Below, piece after piece: positions 44,620-57,023 of a stretch of DNA of 64,000 nucleotides; the stretch's first letter is position 1, and each line of letters opens with the position of its first letter. This stretch comes from Gnetum montanum (taxonomy: Eukaryota; Streptophyta; Gnetopsida; Gnetales; Gnetaceae), in the NCBI GenBank assembly GCA_015680685.1, contig MNCI01027470.1:230668-294667 (forward strand). Direction: 5' to 3'. The notes beneath the pieces were generated by a model, which saw only the letters and a program-made list of their open reading frames with translations, searched no databases and was not told where the DNA came from. A program made the translations under genes and the position numbers.

Positions 44620-46160
44620 TCCATGAAATTAAAATTCTAGAAAGAACCCATGGACAAAGAGTACAATGCCATCCTAGGAAATAATACATAGGGATTAATA
44701 GATAAACTAAAAGATAAGAAGATTATTAATTGTAAATGATTGTATAAAACAAAGTATAATAAGAAATGAGAAGTCATAACACATAAAGAAAGAGTTATGA
44801 AAAGAGGATTAAAAAAAAAGAAAAACATTGACTATGAAGAAATCTTTGCACTAGTGGCCAAATTTAAAACCATCAAGCTCATTCTGTTCATAGCAGCACA
44901 TAAGAATCTAAAGGTTGAACCAATGGATGTTAATTTAGCATTTCTAAATGAATACATGAAAGAAGAAGTATATATCTAATAGCCCAAATTTTATGTTATC
45001 AAAGGAAAAGAGAAAAAAGTTTGCAAACTAAACAAAGCTATATATGGCCTAAAGCAAGTACCTAGGGCCTAGTTTTAGAGACTCAATAAGAATCTCATTG
45101 AAATGAATTATCAAAATTGCATGTTTGAGTCAACACTATATTTCAAGAAGGAAGGAGATGGATTCATCATCATATCACTATATATAAATGACATTATCTT
45201 TATTGCCATCAATAAAAGGCTAGTAGAAGATTTCAAGCATGACATGAAAATTGAATTTGAAATGAAAGATCTTAGAGAACTTAAATACTTTCTAGGAATT
45301 TAAGTGAACTAGGATTGGATAGGAATAAAGATTCATAAAATTAAATACATAAATTCCATTGTTGAAAAATTTAATCTAAAGAATGAAAAGCTAGTTAGCA
45401 GTCCTCTACCATATAGTTTAAAGTTGAAAAGCAAAGATAAGACTCATCTCATAGATGCAACAATGTATAGAATCATGATTAGATCATTTTAGTTTCTTTG
45501 TCATAATGGATCAAAATTATAATATGCAACCTCATAATTATCTAGATTCATGAAAGGGCTAAGGTAATCTCACATGCAAGCACTTGTGGATCTCTTCAAG
45601 TATATAAAAGAAATTGCAACTTTGGGATTCAATTTAGTAAATGAGACAATAAGCTTAAGGCATATTGAGATGCTAATTAGGTAAGAGATAACGATGATAG
45701 AAAATCCACATCAAGGGCTCTCATTATGCATAGAAAAGATCCAATATACTAGAAATTAAAGAAATAATCCTCTATTAACTTCTTTTCTTGTGAAGAAAAA
45801 TTTATTGCCATGGTTAAATGCCTCTAACACATAATCTAGCTAAAAATAATCCTCTCATACTTAGGATTAGAATTTTATCTTCCTATAAATCTATATTATA
45901 ATAATACACCAGTAATTCAACTATCCTAAGAGTATGTGAATCACAAAAATCCAAACACTTTGACATAATGTACTATTTTATCAAGTAAAAAGTGAAAGAA
46001 GAAATCATTAAACCCATTCACATTAGTTCAAAAGAGTAACTTGCTAACTCACTAACAAAAAATATTTTGTCTCAAAATATCAAATACCTCAATGAATCTA
46101 TAGGAATTCAAAACATGACAAAGAAAGAAGAAAGTAAAGATAAAAAAAGAATATTTCCTT
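44620..46160 (+). pseudogene. copia reverse transcriptase and RNase H
   Basis: RT starts around 44640 (KEPMDKEYNAI). It is open at 44797-44979 (VAKFKTIKLILFIAAHKNLK, MDVNLAFLN) and 45103-45303 (LYINDIIFI, where copia normally has YVDD: both Asp positions read N-D, and ELKYFLGI follows). RNase H remains are scattered from 45650 to 46090. Many stops. Confidence 0.85.
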
Positions 46161-46177
46161 CCACTCTAGGGAGAAAT

Positions 46178-46295
46178 TGTTGATTTTTTAAAGTAGAAGA
46201 TAATAATTTTTGTTTTTACTATACAATTGAAGTTTATTTTAATAAAATATAAAAAATGTTCAAATTGATGGATATTTTTAATGTTATTTTGACCC

Positions 46296-46335
<40 letters not shown>

Positions 46336-47100
46336 TTAATTTTAGGCTTATTTTGACATTGGGACTATAATAGTAAACATGACCTCAGTTGTCATATATA
46401 TATTTATATCCAAGACATCTCTTGGAAAATTGTATGAATAAATCATCAACGTAATTATAGAAATAATTTCACTAGTTCATCATCAATTCATAAATTTATC
46501 AATTTTCATTAACATCATTCATCATTATTTACTCAGTCTTAAAAGTTGAATAGTCAAAATTGAGGGTATTTACTATTTTGATCATATCTTAGTCATTTTG
46601 CAACAAGTTTTAGTTATTATTGATTTATTTGAAGGATAGAAAAGTTGGATGTATTTAGTTAAAATTTCAGCTCAATATATATTTTAATTTGAGATATATG
46701 CACTTTGAAATTTGATAGATTTTCTAAGTCCTAAAATTTTACTAGAATGAATGATGGTAAATGATGAGATTATTTATCCCTCATCTCATACCACTTTGAT
46801 TTTATTTTAGATTTATAAAAAAGATAATATCTATGGAAAGGTTTAAGAAAAATTTTATCATCATAAAACTAGTAAATTTTGAGTTATCATCTCTTAAAGT
46901 TGCACTACCAAAATTACCACAATTTTTAATAGGTTGAAAATAACATTACATAACCTCAGGTCCTAGATATCTTTTATAGTATTTAATTTTTTCAAATTAT
47001 TGAGAAATCCATAAGTTTTCTAAAAATATAAATTTTATTGGCTTATTCATTGTAAAGTCAAGATATATATTCAACATTATCAACACAAGAATAATAAATA
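46178..47100 (+). repeat. 3' LTR of the copia element (end uncertain)
   Basis: It starts TGTTGATTTTTTAAAG right after the PPT. AT-rich, with a (CA)18 block. I could not find its right end or a partner LTR. The boundary at about 47.1 kb is a guess. Confidence 0.5.
46299..46334 (+). repeat. (CA)18 microsatellite
   Basis: 36 bp of uninterrupted CA inside the copia LTR. Confidence 0.95.
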
Positions 47101-47479
47101 AGAAAATTGCCAATAAGAAAGAAAAATTAATGTCAACTTACATGGACATCTTGATGTGCATATCCATATGATAGAACAACATATAAATCCTCTTGATGTC
47201 TAGCAATAGTGTATTATTTGTGAGAGTGTTTCCCATATAAACAATCTAATTCCCTACATTATAGCTCTCTAGTATTTCCATGATCATCAACAAAAGTAAT
47301 CACATTATTAGTATCCTATTGGACACAACTTGACAACTAAGCTTATGAATTAGGGTAGAATTTATCTAGGGCATGTGACATGGTCTTGATGGATAATAAG
47401 GTTCAAATCAACACATGAAAATGATTAAGGTAGAATTTTGAGAAATGACTAGCTTTTGGACAAGCCTACATCTATGTAG
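47101..47479. other. Unassigned sequence between copia LTR and gag F
   Basis: AT-rich, with no ORF or repeat recognised. It may hold the remains of the 5' end of element F. Confidence 0.4.
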
Positions 47480-49113
47480 GGTACAATGAGAAATCATTGA
47501 TGATGGATGAAGCCTTCTCCCTCTTATGTTTCTTCATGATTGTGGAATCCATATCATAAATCCTTTGCCAATGTTGTCAAAGGATGTTTTTCTACCTACT
47601 TTTACTAAGTACAATAGCAAACTAGGAGACCCCATGAATCATGTGGTTACATTGAAGAATGAATCCATGCTTATGGATTCTTACCCACACATTGTGCTAA
47701 GATGCTTCTTGAAATTTTTTTGGAAGAGCTTTAGAATGGTATACACCTCCTAGACCCTTGCACATGGATCTATCACCTCTCTTGATCAACAATTGGTAGC
47801 CTTCATTGCATGCTTCAAGTTCTATGTGCCTCAAAGCATGAGCATGATGTCTTTCATTACCATTAAACAAGCTCCAAATGAGCCCATCCATGAAATTATT
47901 TTTTGATGAAATACAGTATCAACAAAACCACCTTATCATTTGGAGGAATGTCATCTACAAGATATCTAGGAATCTATAGTGATTAATTACATTTAGAAAA
48001 GGAGTACTTATCCTAAGCCTCATTCCCTAAATGATGCTTTCTTGGTAGCTAGAAGTATTCAATAAATAGCTATTAAACACAATCACCAAATATTCATGTT
48101 AATCCATAACAAAGCTAACAAGGCTACTAAACAAAAGAGGAAACAACCAGCTTTTGCAAGTGTTCCTTTTTTCTCAAAGGGGCAAAACAATGCTCCATTA
48201 ACTACTTCCTCTTTCACTCAGCAATGCATATTTGAAAGGAGTAGAGCCTAGTATATTAAAATACCTATGAGGTACTCTCTACTTATAAAAAATATTCTTA
48301 GGGATGACCACCTTAAGAAGAAGTATGTCTTTGATTAAGAAAAAGCATTCTACCATCATATTTAGCTAATAACTATGGATCCTTCTTAAAGATAAGAAGG
48401 TGATCCTGAGATGCTTAAGTGATGTAATTATAGAAAATATTTCTACTACCATGAGACTATTGGACATGACACAAAAAATTTTAGGAATCTAAAGGATGAC
48501 ATCTAGGATCTCATTAATGAAGGAAAAATAGTGTTGGAGAGTGATCCATCCACTATGCATATGGATAACTAGTAACTTAAAGTATTCTAGAATCTCTTGG
48601 GAGCTAGAGGAACAATATTACCTTTCAAGCCTAAATACAAAGCTTGTAAGTTTCCACCTAAAGAGCCTTACATTATTCATTGGTCTCACGACAAATAGCC
48701 TAGATAGTCCTCAATACAACCTTAGAAACCTTACATGATCTACTAGTTTGACTACACTATTGTGCCATCTAAATTAAACCATTCTTCTTTACCTTCTTAT
48801 TATATTCATACTAAAAATTCCCATCATATCAATCTAAATCAAGCTATACATCCAAATACTTCTTACTCTATTCCATCACATGATGAATCTCCAAACACTT
48901 CTTTATCCACTGTAGCTCAAACATCTTCTTTTCCTTTATATCACATGAAAATCCCCACTTGTAGTCAATAGACTAACAAGTCATGATTAAATAAATATAA
49001 AGATAGGGTCACTAATGCACTAAAGTAACCTTATAAGATAACAAAGAATGTAACAACGTTGTCCTTGGATATGTTGTTTGACACCCCAAGAATTTCCCAA
49101 GAAGATTCTAAAT
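47480..49113 (+). pseudogene. gag of element F
   Basis: The open run 47526-47753 starts the gag core (FLPTFTKYNSKLGDPMNHVV). It continues out of frame (SITSLDQQLVAFIACFKFYV; then a Lys-rich linker, KANKATKQKRKQPAFASVPF). The zinc-knuckle region reads FYYHETIGHDTKNFRNLKDD at about 48440-48500, with Cys positions replaced. It is cut by chromovirus G. It is homologous to the gags of C and E. Confidence 0.75.
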
Positions 49114-49598
49114 CAGGACGAAACTCAAGAGGAATATGCCTCAGCAATCAACAATTCTTGAAAAACATGTGAAAAAATGATGTGTTAATGTTAGCATGTC
49201 TCCTGAGTGGTGTTTCAAATTCAATATTCAATATGCTAATAAGCTACATAGTGCTCCCTTGCTTCACTCACGTGGACACCACGAGGACTACCAACTAAAC
49301 CCTCCAAATTCATCATTGCATGCTGGTAGTTGGTGTCATGCTCTGCAACATCCCATAACATGTCCCATGAAACACTCAGTAAAAACACCCCACCATAGAG
49401 TTGAACTACACAACCCTCCTTGGCAAGGTCCTACCAAGTGGGCTAATGAGGTAGGTCGTAGCCTCCTCTTACTAATGCATGGAATTGCCATGCTAGTATG
49501 GTTCTAAAGACACAAGGAGTAGAGGACCCCTTGTGCCCCAACGGCCCCTGAACCATGGGGAAGGTAGTAGGTCACTACCAACCCTAATACCTCTCTCA
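49114..49598 (-). repeat. 3' LTR of element G
   Basis: Matches 54445-54940 along its full length in direct orientation. On the minus strand it begins TGAGAGAGGTATTAGGG. About 485 bp. Confidence 0.85.
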
Positions 49599-50280
49599 CA
49601 ATCCTCCCCCACTTAAAATGAGCGACAACCTCAAAGCATGGCCTGGGTGATCCACAAGGCTATTACATCAAAACCAAGGAAGGATTCCATCAATTTTGGG
49701 AAAGTATGCCCATGCTAATTTGAGTCAAGTGTGAAGAGATATTTAGTTTTAGAAGGTCCAACTACTAGGGCCTAAGGCTATAAAGCATTTTTGTTGAACT
49801 CGACCATCTTCCTAAGATCTGGACTCATCCTAGCATTTGACACCCAAGTCAAGAGCATCACCCCTCAAGATTTGGCTTGTCCATCCTTTTATACTTGGCC
49901 TGAAATGCCAAGCTATGGGAGGACATCAAGTGCTCTATCATTAAGACATGATAGAACACATTGACCTAGGGATGTATGCGTTCTAGGATGTCCCCTGACT
50001 TATTTAATTCAAAGGTCTAGGGGTCTCATTTAACATAACTTCTTTTCTATTTGAAACTTAAGCCCCATTGCCTATAGAGCACTTTGAATGGCTCTAGGAA
50101 CCTTCCTCCCCTGTCTGAGGCTAGCTCTCATAGGAACTCACTCTTGAATCCTATAAGGCACCACATGCCATGCCTCTTCTAATTTATTTTCATGGGAGGT
50201 TTCTCCATCCATCATCAAAGCAGCCAAGGTAGGAGGTCGATTGCTTGCTCCCAACAGAAGTCCAGGATTAAGTTTTCTTG

Positions 50281-50370
50281 GGACTTGATATGCTCCAGTG
50301 TTTCCCAACTATCATCTGAGTCAGGATAGTGTTTCCAGTGGAAGAGAAACTCCACTTTCAAATCTACATC
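50281..50370 (-). pseudogene. Chromodomain at the integrase C-terminus, element G
   Basis: On the minus strand VEFLFHWKHYPDSDDSWETL then EHIKS matches the chromodomain pattern (y.VkWkgY....tWEp.e.l). Aromatic Trp and Tyr positions are kept. In chromoviruses this domain directs integration towards particular chromatin. Confidence 0.8.
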
Positions 50371-50449
50371 ATGGCCAGTGGTCTAGAAGTTTTGGATGTA
50401 GTCTACTCTCTTTCCTTGTAAAGATTGTATACAAGGTCGCTCTCGGATT

Positions 50450-51580
50450 GGGAAGCCTCTTTCTGGATATGGAAATCCATTTGGCAATGGCTTCAGCATG
50501 CTGACATGAAAAACTAGATGGACTCAGTCCATATTGATTGGTAGCTAAACCTTATATGTCACAGGGTTAATTTTATTGATGATCTGGAAGGGACCATCAT
50601 ATTGCATCATTGACTTGGAGGTAGTGCCCTATTTTGGCTTAAATTGACGTGGGTTCAACTTTAAGAGAATCCAATCTCTCAAATTAAATTCTTAGTGCTA
50701 GCATTTTCAATCATCATACTTTTTCATTTGTTGCACTACCCTCTCTAGATGATATCTTACTATTTCAACATTTTCAGACCACACTTTCAAGAATTATTTT
50801 GTTGAGGGATGCTAACCCTACAACAAGGGGGAGACCATGTGAGGAGTAATGGGCTACCTTTCCATTATGAATTCTATAGGAGAAAACATAGTAGCTGATG
50901 ACTTCTAGATGTTATAACTTAGCTGAGCAATCCCTAACAAAAAAGGCTAGTTCTTTTGGTCACTACGAACATAATGTCGGAGGTACTCTTTAAGTACTCG
51001 GTTCATCCGTTCTATTTGACCATCGGTTTGTGGATGAAAGCTTGTTAACAATTTGAGGGTGGTACCCATCATGCCAAACAAGACTCACCAAAAAGAACTT
51101 GTGAATTGAGGATCTCAATCTAAAACAATGCTCATGGGTAACCCAAAATATTGAACCATTCTATCAAAATAGTATATTATCGTATCCTTCATTGAGCATT
51201 GTGATGGATAGGGAATGAATATGACAAATTTGGAATTTTTGTCCACCACTACCATGATACTACTTAAGCCTTAAACATTTGATAATCCTATGATGAAGTC
51301 CATAGACACTATAGCCCACAGAAAAGAAGGGATTTCCAAGGACAGTAGAAGACCACTTGGATGCTTCATAAAACCTTTGTCCTACTAGCACACTAGAAAC
51401 TTATAAATATAATAATTCACATCCTGATACATTTTTTTGCCAAAATAAGGTTCTCTCAATGAGTGCCAAGGTTCTTTGTTGTCTAGGGTGCCTAGCCCAC
51501 TATGTGTCATGACACTCTTAGATTATCGCCTTATGTAGGCCATCCCAATCTAGAATGTACATTCGACTATTTTGAATTAT
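50450..51580 (-). pseudogene. Integrase of element G
   Basis: The core is readable with MDFIIGLS (first Asp, about 51300), SIVLDXDPQFTSSFW (second Asp, stop after it), and [19 protein letters not shown] (Glu, about 50990). The GPFQI/V-like C-terminal fold and LPINMD..HLVFHVSMLKPL lead to the chromodomain. Several stops. Confidence 0.8.
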
Positions 51581-51585
51581 GGTGC

Positions 51586-53227
51586 TCACTCAATTTCTAT
51601 TAGCTTCATTAGATCAATGATATGAGGATCCTTTTTAAAGCAATTTTGAATTCTAGCCAATAACACTTCATCACATTGAACATGTAAAGTTTGTGGACTA
51701 GTGATAGAAAAGAGCTGGGAGGTAGGTTGAGGATAGCGACTTAATGCATTTTCCACCATGTTCTCCATTCTAGGATGGTAAGTCAATAGAAAATCAAATT
51801 CAAATAACATGGCCAACCATCGAGCCTATTTGGGCCTTAGCTTCATTTAATTCAATAGGTAGTTGGTGGCTAGATTATTTGTCTTTACAAGGGCATGACT
51901 TCCTAGCAAGTAGTGTCTCCATTATTTTAAGCAATGGTCAATAGTAAATGTTTTTTTCATGGACTGACCACCTCTACTCTACTTGATTCAACTTCTAACT
52001 CTCATATGTGATAGGATGACCTTGCTATAGCAACATGCCCTCGGTTGCATTCTCATTGGCATTAGTATGAACCTCAAAAGATTTTGAGAAATTGGATAAT
52101 GCCAATAATGGATGGGAGGTTAAAGCTTCTTTGATCTTATTAAAGGCTTGCTGACAATTTAGATCCCATTGCCATGGAACTTCTTTCTTTTGCAAATTGG
52201 TTAATTGAGCAGTGATACTTGAGAAATTTCTGATGAATTTTTGATAGAAGCTAGCTAACCCCATAAACTATATGATCTCATGTACATTAGTGGAAGCGGG
52301 CCATTGGCATACAACCTCTACCTTCTTTGGATTTTTCTTTATCTGCCCATACCCTATGAGATGTCCTAGAAATTTCAGCTCTGAGTAGCAGAATTCACAT
52401 TTCTCTTTCTTAATGTACAACTAAGTTTCTTGTAACTTCTCAGGGACTAACTACAAGTGGAGGGCATGTTCCTCCATTGTCTGGCCATATATTAAGATAT
52501 CATCAAGATAGACAACCACAAATTTTTCTAAGAAGGGTCAAAATATCTCATTCATCAAGGTACAAAATGTAGCCAACACATTGCAAAGCCCAAAGGACAT
52601 CACTATCCACTCGTATGACCCATACCAAGTTATGCATGCAAGTTTTTCTTTGTTCCCTTCTATGATGCGAACCTGGTAGTACCCTTGTTGGAGGTATAAC
52701 TGGGTGAAATATTGATTCCTTGCCAATTGATCAAATATATTAGAAATTAGTGGTATTGGGTACTTGTTCTTGATAGTGTGTTTATTCAACAACTTGTAAT
52801 CACAATAGAGCTATAGTGTTCTATCCTCCTTGGTGAAAAATAGCATTAGTGCCCTATAAGAGGATTTTGAGGGATGAATGTATCCCTTGGACATCAAACC
52901 CTTAAGCTGCTTCTTCAATACCCCTAATTCTAGTCTTGTTAAGTGATATGGCCTTTCGATAGGAGGGTTAGTACTTGGTTGCAATTCTATTTTATTATCC
53001 ACAGCCCTCCAAGATGGCAAACTTCTTAGCAATTTAGGTGGCATCACATCTTTAAAATTATCTAGCACCTGTGCTATGCATGGGTCAATATTAGTTTGGG
53101 ATCCACAAGCCTCAAAAGGATCACCTATTTGCATAGCTAGCAGAAATTTCCTAGTAAGATCCCTGGCCAAGCATTTCATCACCATTGGTGACATAATGTA
53201 GGTGCTAGAGCCCTCATCCTTTCCCAT
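51586..53227 (-). pseudogene. Reverse transcriptase and RNase H of element G
   Basis: Four open pieces on the minus strand. 53227-52811 is pre-RT and fingers (ELQPSTNPPIERPYHLTRLE, SKGYIHPSKSSYRA). 52792-52538 is the palm, where LYLQQGYYQVRI has Tyr in place of the first catalytic Asp. An intact YLDDILIYG lies near 52505-52480. 52264-52025 is the connection and RNase H start (GLASFYQKFIRNFSSITAQL). 51816-51586 is the RNase H end (FDFLLTYHPRMENMVENALS). Confidence 0.85.
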
Positions 53228-53399
53228 CTATGCTCCATGAGTTTGAATTAGGCAAGAGGAGCTTTCATGTGACATGAAGATCAGGTCTAAGTGTGGAGCC
53301 ATGAAAACTTTGGCCTTGCATAAAAATTCTTGCTCCAATATAACCTGAAAGGAGTCCATATCTAGAATAGAGAAATCTAGGACTCCTTACCATGAACCC

Positions 53400-54420
53400 A
53401 CTTGAACTAGGACACTGCGACACACCCAATGGACTGAAGGGATTTGAACTTGGCCAATTTGCAAGAGGCTTGGACTGGTTCCATCTTTACCTACAAGTCT
53501 TTTACCATGGCTAAAACCATGTAATTGTGGCTAGCCCCATTATCAATGAGGGCACTTAATTGACTTAAGCTCATAGTGATTGGGGCTAATTGAACTTGAT
53601 GTAAATTATCAAGATTCAAATTTTGGGAGGTCCCAGTTCCTGACCTCTACGTAACCATGTCAGACAACTCCATCATAACTGCTAGTCTTCGCTATTCTCA
53701 TGACATGCCTCCATCTATGATCTGAAGGCATGGGTTAGGGTAATATTTGAGTGCCATCAGTTATTAGGCTTGCCTGCCCTTGCCTATTTTCTATCGTTCC
53801 TGAACTCAAGGGACAATTCCTTGCTAGGTGGTTCCCTCGACACAAAAAGTATTGGATTGATCCCTTGAAGGGACCCCCACGTTTTCTTGGCCCTAGGTTG
53901 CCACTTGCTCCTTATATCTTTACATTTTTGTTGGGAGCCTTGGTTTCCTGGAGGACCACCCATTAGGAAACTACCTTGCTGGACTAATTTGAATGTGTTT
54001 CCCCCTTTGATGGAACTTGTATCTATTTTCTAAGAGTTGGAGGGCATGACATGATTTCCCTTTTCAGGCTTACCCTTATTTGGCTTCGTTGCCTTGAAGT
54101 CTAGAAAAGTTCCAGTAGCCACAATAGCCTCTAAGAGTGTGTCAATGTCTCTTTTACATAGTTCCATTTGGGCCCATGGATGTAACCCATTTACAAACTT
54201 GAAAAAGTGATCCTAATCTTCCATATCAGGAATTAGCAACATGAGTTTTTGGAAGCTATTGATATAATCCTCAAGCTTCCCTAAATGTTTTAAGATCTCT
54301 AGCTTGGTTCTAGCTACCCATTCAAAGTTCCCAGGATGGAATTGTTTGATTAGTGCTACCTTAAATTTGTCCTAAGTTTCTATCTTTTCTATAGTAGTGC
54401 CCTTTTCTTGATCATGAGGG
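53400..54420 (-). pseudogene. gag and protease region of element G
   Basis: On the minus strand the gag part is readable as KFKVALIKQFHPGNFEWVAR, KLEDYINSFQKLMLLIPDME and FFKFVNGLHPWAQMEL. The zinc-knuckle region is degraded. The protease region (about 53600-53400) shows SALIDNGAS-like remains around 53555. Broken frames. Confidence 0.65.
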
Positions 54421-54444
54421 AGGGTGGCCAAGTAGATTTTGAAT

Positions 54445-54940
54445 TGGGATGAAAATCAGGAGGAATACACCTCAACAATCAAAAATTCCTAAAACACATG
54501 CCAACAAATGATGTGTTAATGTTAGCATGTCTCTTGAGTGGTGTTTCAAATTCAATATTCTATATGCTAACAAGCTAGATAACTCTCCCTTGCTCCACTC
54601 ATGTGGACACCATGGGGACTACTAGTTGAACCCTCCAGATTTATCACTGCATTTTGGTAGTTGGTGTTGTACTCCAAAGAGCACACACAACATCCCATAA
54701 CACATCCCATGACATACTTGGTAAAAACACCCCAACGTAGAGTTGAACTATGCAACCCTCCCAGGCAAGGTCCTATCGAGTGGGGTAATGAGGTAGGTCG
54801 TAGCCTCCTCTTACTAATGCATGGAACTACCATGTCAGTATGGTTTTGAAGACATAAGGAGTAGAGGACCCCTTATGCCCCCACGACCCTTGAATCGTGG
54901 GGGAGGTAGCAGGCCACCACCAATCCTACTACCTCTCTCA
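54445..54940 (-). repeat. 5' LTR of element G
   Basis: About 496 bp, TGGGATGAAAATC...CTCTCTCA as read on the plus strand. The open run 54661-54849 on the plus strand also appears, broken, in the other LTR and is not a gene. Confidence 0.85.
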
Positions 54941-56030
54941 TAAAGAAGGTTTTCATCTAGAAACAATAGAAGGCTACTTATTTGAGTGGCCTTCCATCTT
55001 CTTCCAATCTCATATAGCTAGTGATGGTAGCACTTGCTATACAAGCATCCTAGCCTATAGATAATAAGGTCTTATAGTAGATTACCACCATTATCCATTT
55101 TAAAGATACTAACTTATCCTTGTATGACCTTGTGGAAAAATTTGAAGAACATCATGCTACATTATATGATGTTATTAAGAGAATTGTGATTCCAAGTGAT
55201 GTCCCTGATTAGATGGAAGCTATATATTCTTTTCTTCAAGATCCTCATTATGGATCTAATAGTATGAACCCCCATGACAAGATCATCAAGCATAATTTGA
55301 AGATAGAAGATAGCTATCAACCATTTCTCTACATCACGATTAAAGTATCTTGAGAAGCATTAGTCAATCTTATACATGTTGATGATTGTACTAGATCAAA
55401 CATGATCACATGGCATATTATCTAGCATCACAATCTTCATGATCAAGAAGTTTTAAATAAAACCTATAGAAACCTTATTTCATTTAACAATACATGAGTA
55501 GAGGCTATAAGTTCCATTCAATTATATTTCATGGTAGGTGATGTTGTATAATTTAAAGCCATCTTCATGGTGATACATGAATGTCCTAGTATTAACAACA
55601 TACTAGGAAAATCATGGATAGCTCAACATTGAGTTGTATCATCTCCTATACATCAAGAAATACAAATCCCTATTTGTAACTACAAGATAATCATCTCTGC
55701 AAACAAATAGAGCCTAGGTATTTCTCACCTAGATCAAGAAGCCCAATTTTATCAGCTTAGTGGAAAATTGACTGATATTAAACTTGAACCTATGGAAAAT
55801 CCTATAGTCCCCTTTTCTTTTGAAAAATATAAGGTTATAACCAATCTAATAGACTTCGGCAATAAGTCTACTTTTGACATCAAGTCCTTTGACTTAGGCT
55901 TTGGAGAAGTAGAGATGTCCTAACTTAAGAAAGTTCATTGTGAACATCATAACCTTGGATGCATAACCTCCTTTCTCTTCTTGTTTGTCACTAAGTGATG
56001 GATATCTACTAATGCCTGTTATGATTTTTT
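54941..56030 (+). pseudogene. Protease region of element F
   Basis: Readable as PSLYDLVEKFEEHHATLYDV at about 55110-55170, then VNLIHVDDCTRSNMI (Asp-Asp-Cys in place of Asp-Ser/Thr-Gly, about 55370) and INNILGKSWIAQH (hydrophobic-Gly motif, about 55600). It aligns with the protease of element C, including the SSPIHQEIQIPI segment. Inactive. RT is not adjacent but more than 7 kb downstream. Confidence 0.7.
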
Positions 56031-57023
56031 TTCTTTAACCATTTTGCTATTATTTGTTATCATCATGCAATGATGATTAGCAAAAAAAAACTGAAGTTAA
56101 ATTTTTACTTAAACTCTTTTTCTTAATTACTTATTATTAGTAGAAAACATTAAGTTACTAAGTGGTTATCTTTGATATGTTATGTCAATTCTAGCTATCG
56201 ATATGCAAAATATAACTATGTTAATATTAACATGAAAATGAACTTTTATTTCCTCAAACTTTGGTACAATTGATGTACATCAAAACTTTTGATGTGACTT
56301 CTTATTTCTAACATCAAACCCATTGATGTTTTATAAAAAATGTTTAAGTTAGATACAAATGATGCAAAAATAATACAAAAGTGCAAAAAATGATGTCAAT
56401 AGCCTTATTTCATCTTCGACAACTTCCTCCTTTACCTCTTCATTAATCTACATTAGATTTGACTCTTCTACTAGTCTCTAGCTACTTTCAACATAGTCTT
56501 CACACAAAGATGTGGACAAATAAATTAATTTTGTTTTATTTTGTCATTCAAATAAAATAAAATAAAATGATTACCTAAAGTTTTAATGCTTACCCTACCT
56601 CTCTATGTAGATCTTTAAGACTTGCTATTCTATCTCCTCCAAGCTCAAGTTGGCTATGTCTAATCTATCAAATTTTAAGCTTGGAATTTTTTATAGGATG
56701 TCTACCTACTCTTTTTCTTAAGACTTTAGCTCTTCTGGGGAGATATCATCATCTTTCCTTTCTAGTGTAGGTTCTTGTTGGGAACCTCTTTTTTCTTCCT
56801 TTGGTGTGGTAATCATCACACTTTGTGCAAAGTTATCAAATAATTATTCTAGCTTAATTTGTTTAATGAATAGAATTCTTATTTCTCTATCTATATATAA
56901 AATTTTATTCTCCTTTAGTAGCTTGTGGTACTCCCTTTTTTACCATCACTTATTGGTTTGACACTTTTTTCTCCAATTTGTCCATGTTGTTATTAAGTTC
57001 CTCAAACTAGTCATGAAATGTAT

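Larger units (their letters stand above)
42071..46177 (+). mobile_element. Ty1/copia element internal region, 5' truncated
   Basis: Order gag, protease, integrase, RT, RNase H, with integrase before RT, defines copia. The 5' LTR is missing; the left edge abuts the inverted LTR piece. It ends with the PPT TAGGGAGAAAT (46167-46177). Very A-rich and strongly decayed. Confidence 0.85.
49114..54940 (-). mobile_element. Element G: chromovirus (Ty3/gypsy) on the minus strand
   Basis: LTRs at 54445-54940 (5', minus orientation) and 49114-49598 (3'). Flanks TAAAT and TAAAG fit a 5-bp target duplication with one change. The PPT on the minus strand is AAGTGGGGGAGGATTG (about 49599-49615). The internal region has gag, protease, RT, RNase H, integrase and a chromodomain in that order. 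It is inserted between gag and protease of element F. Confidence 0.9.
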
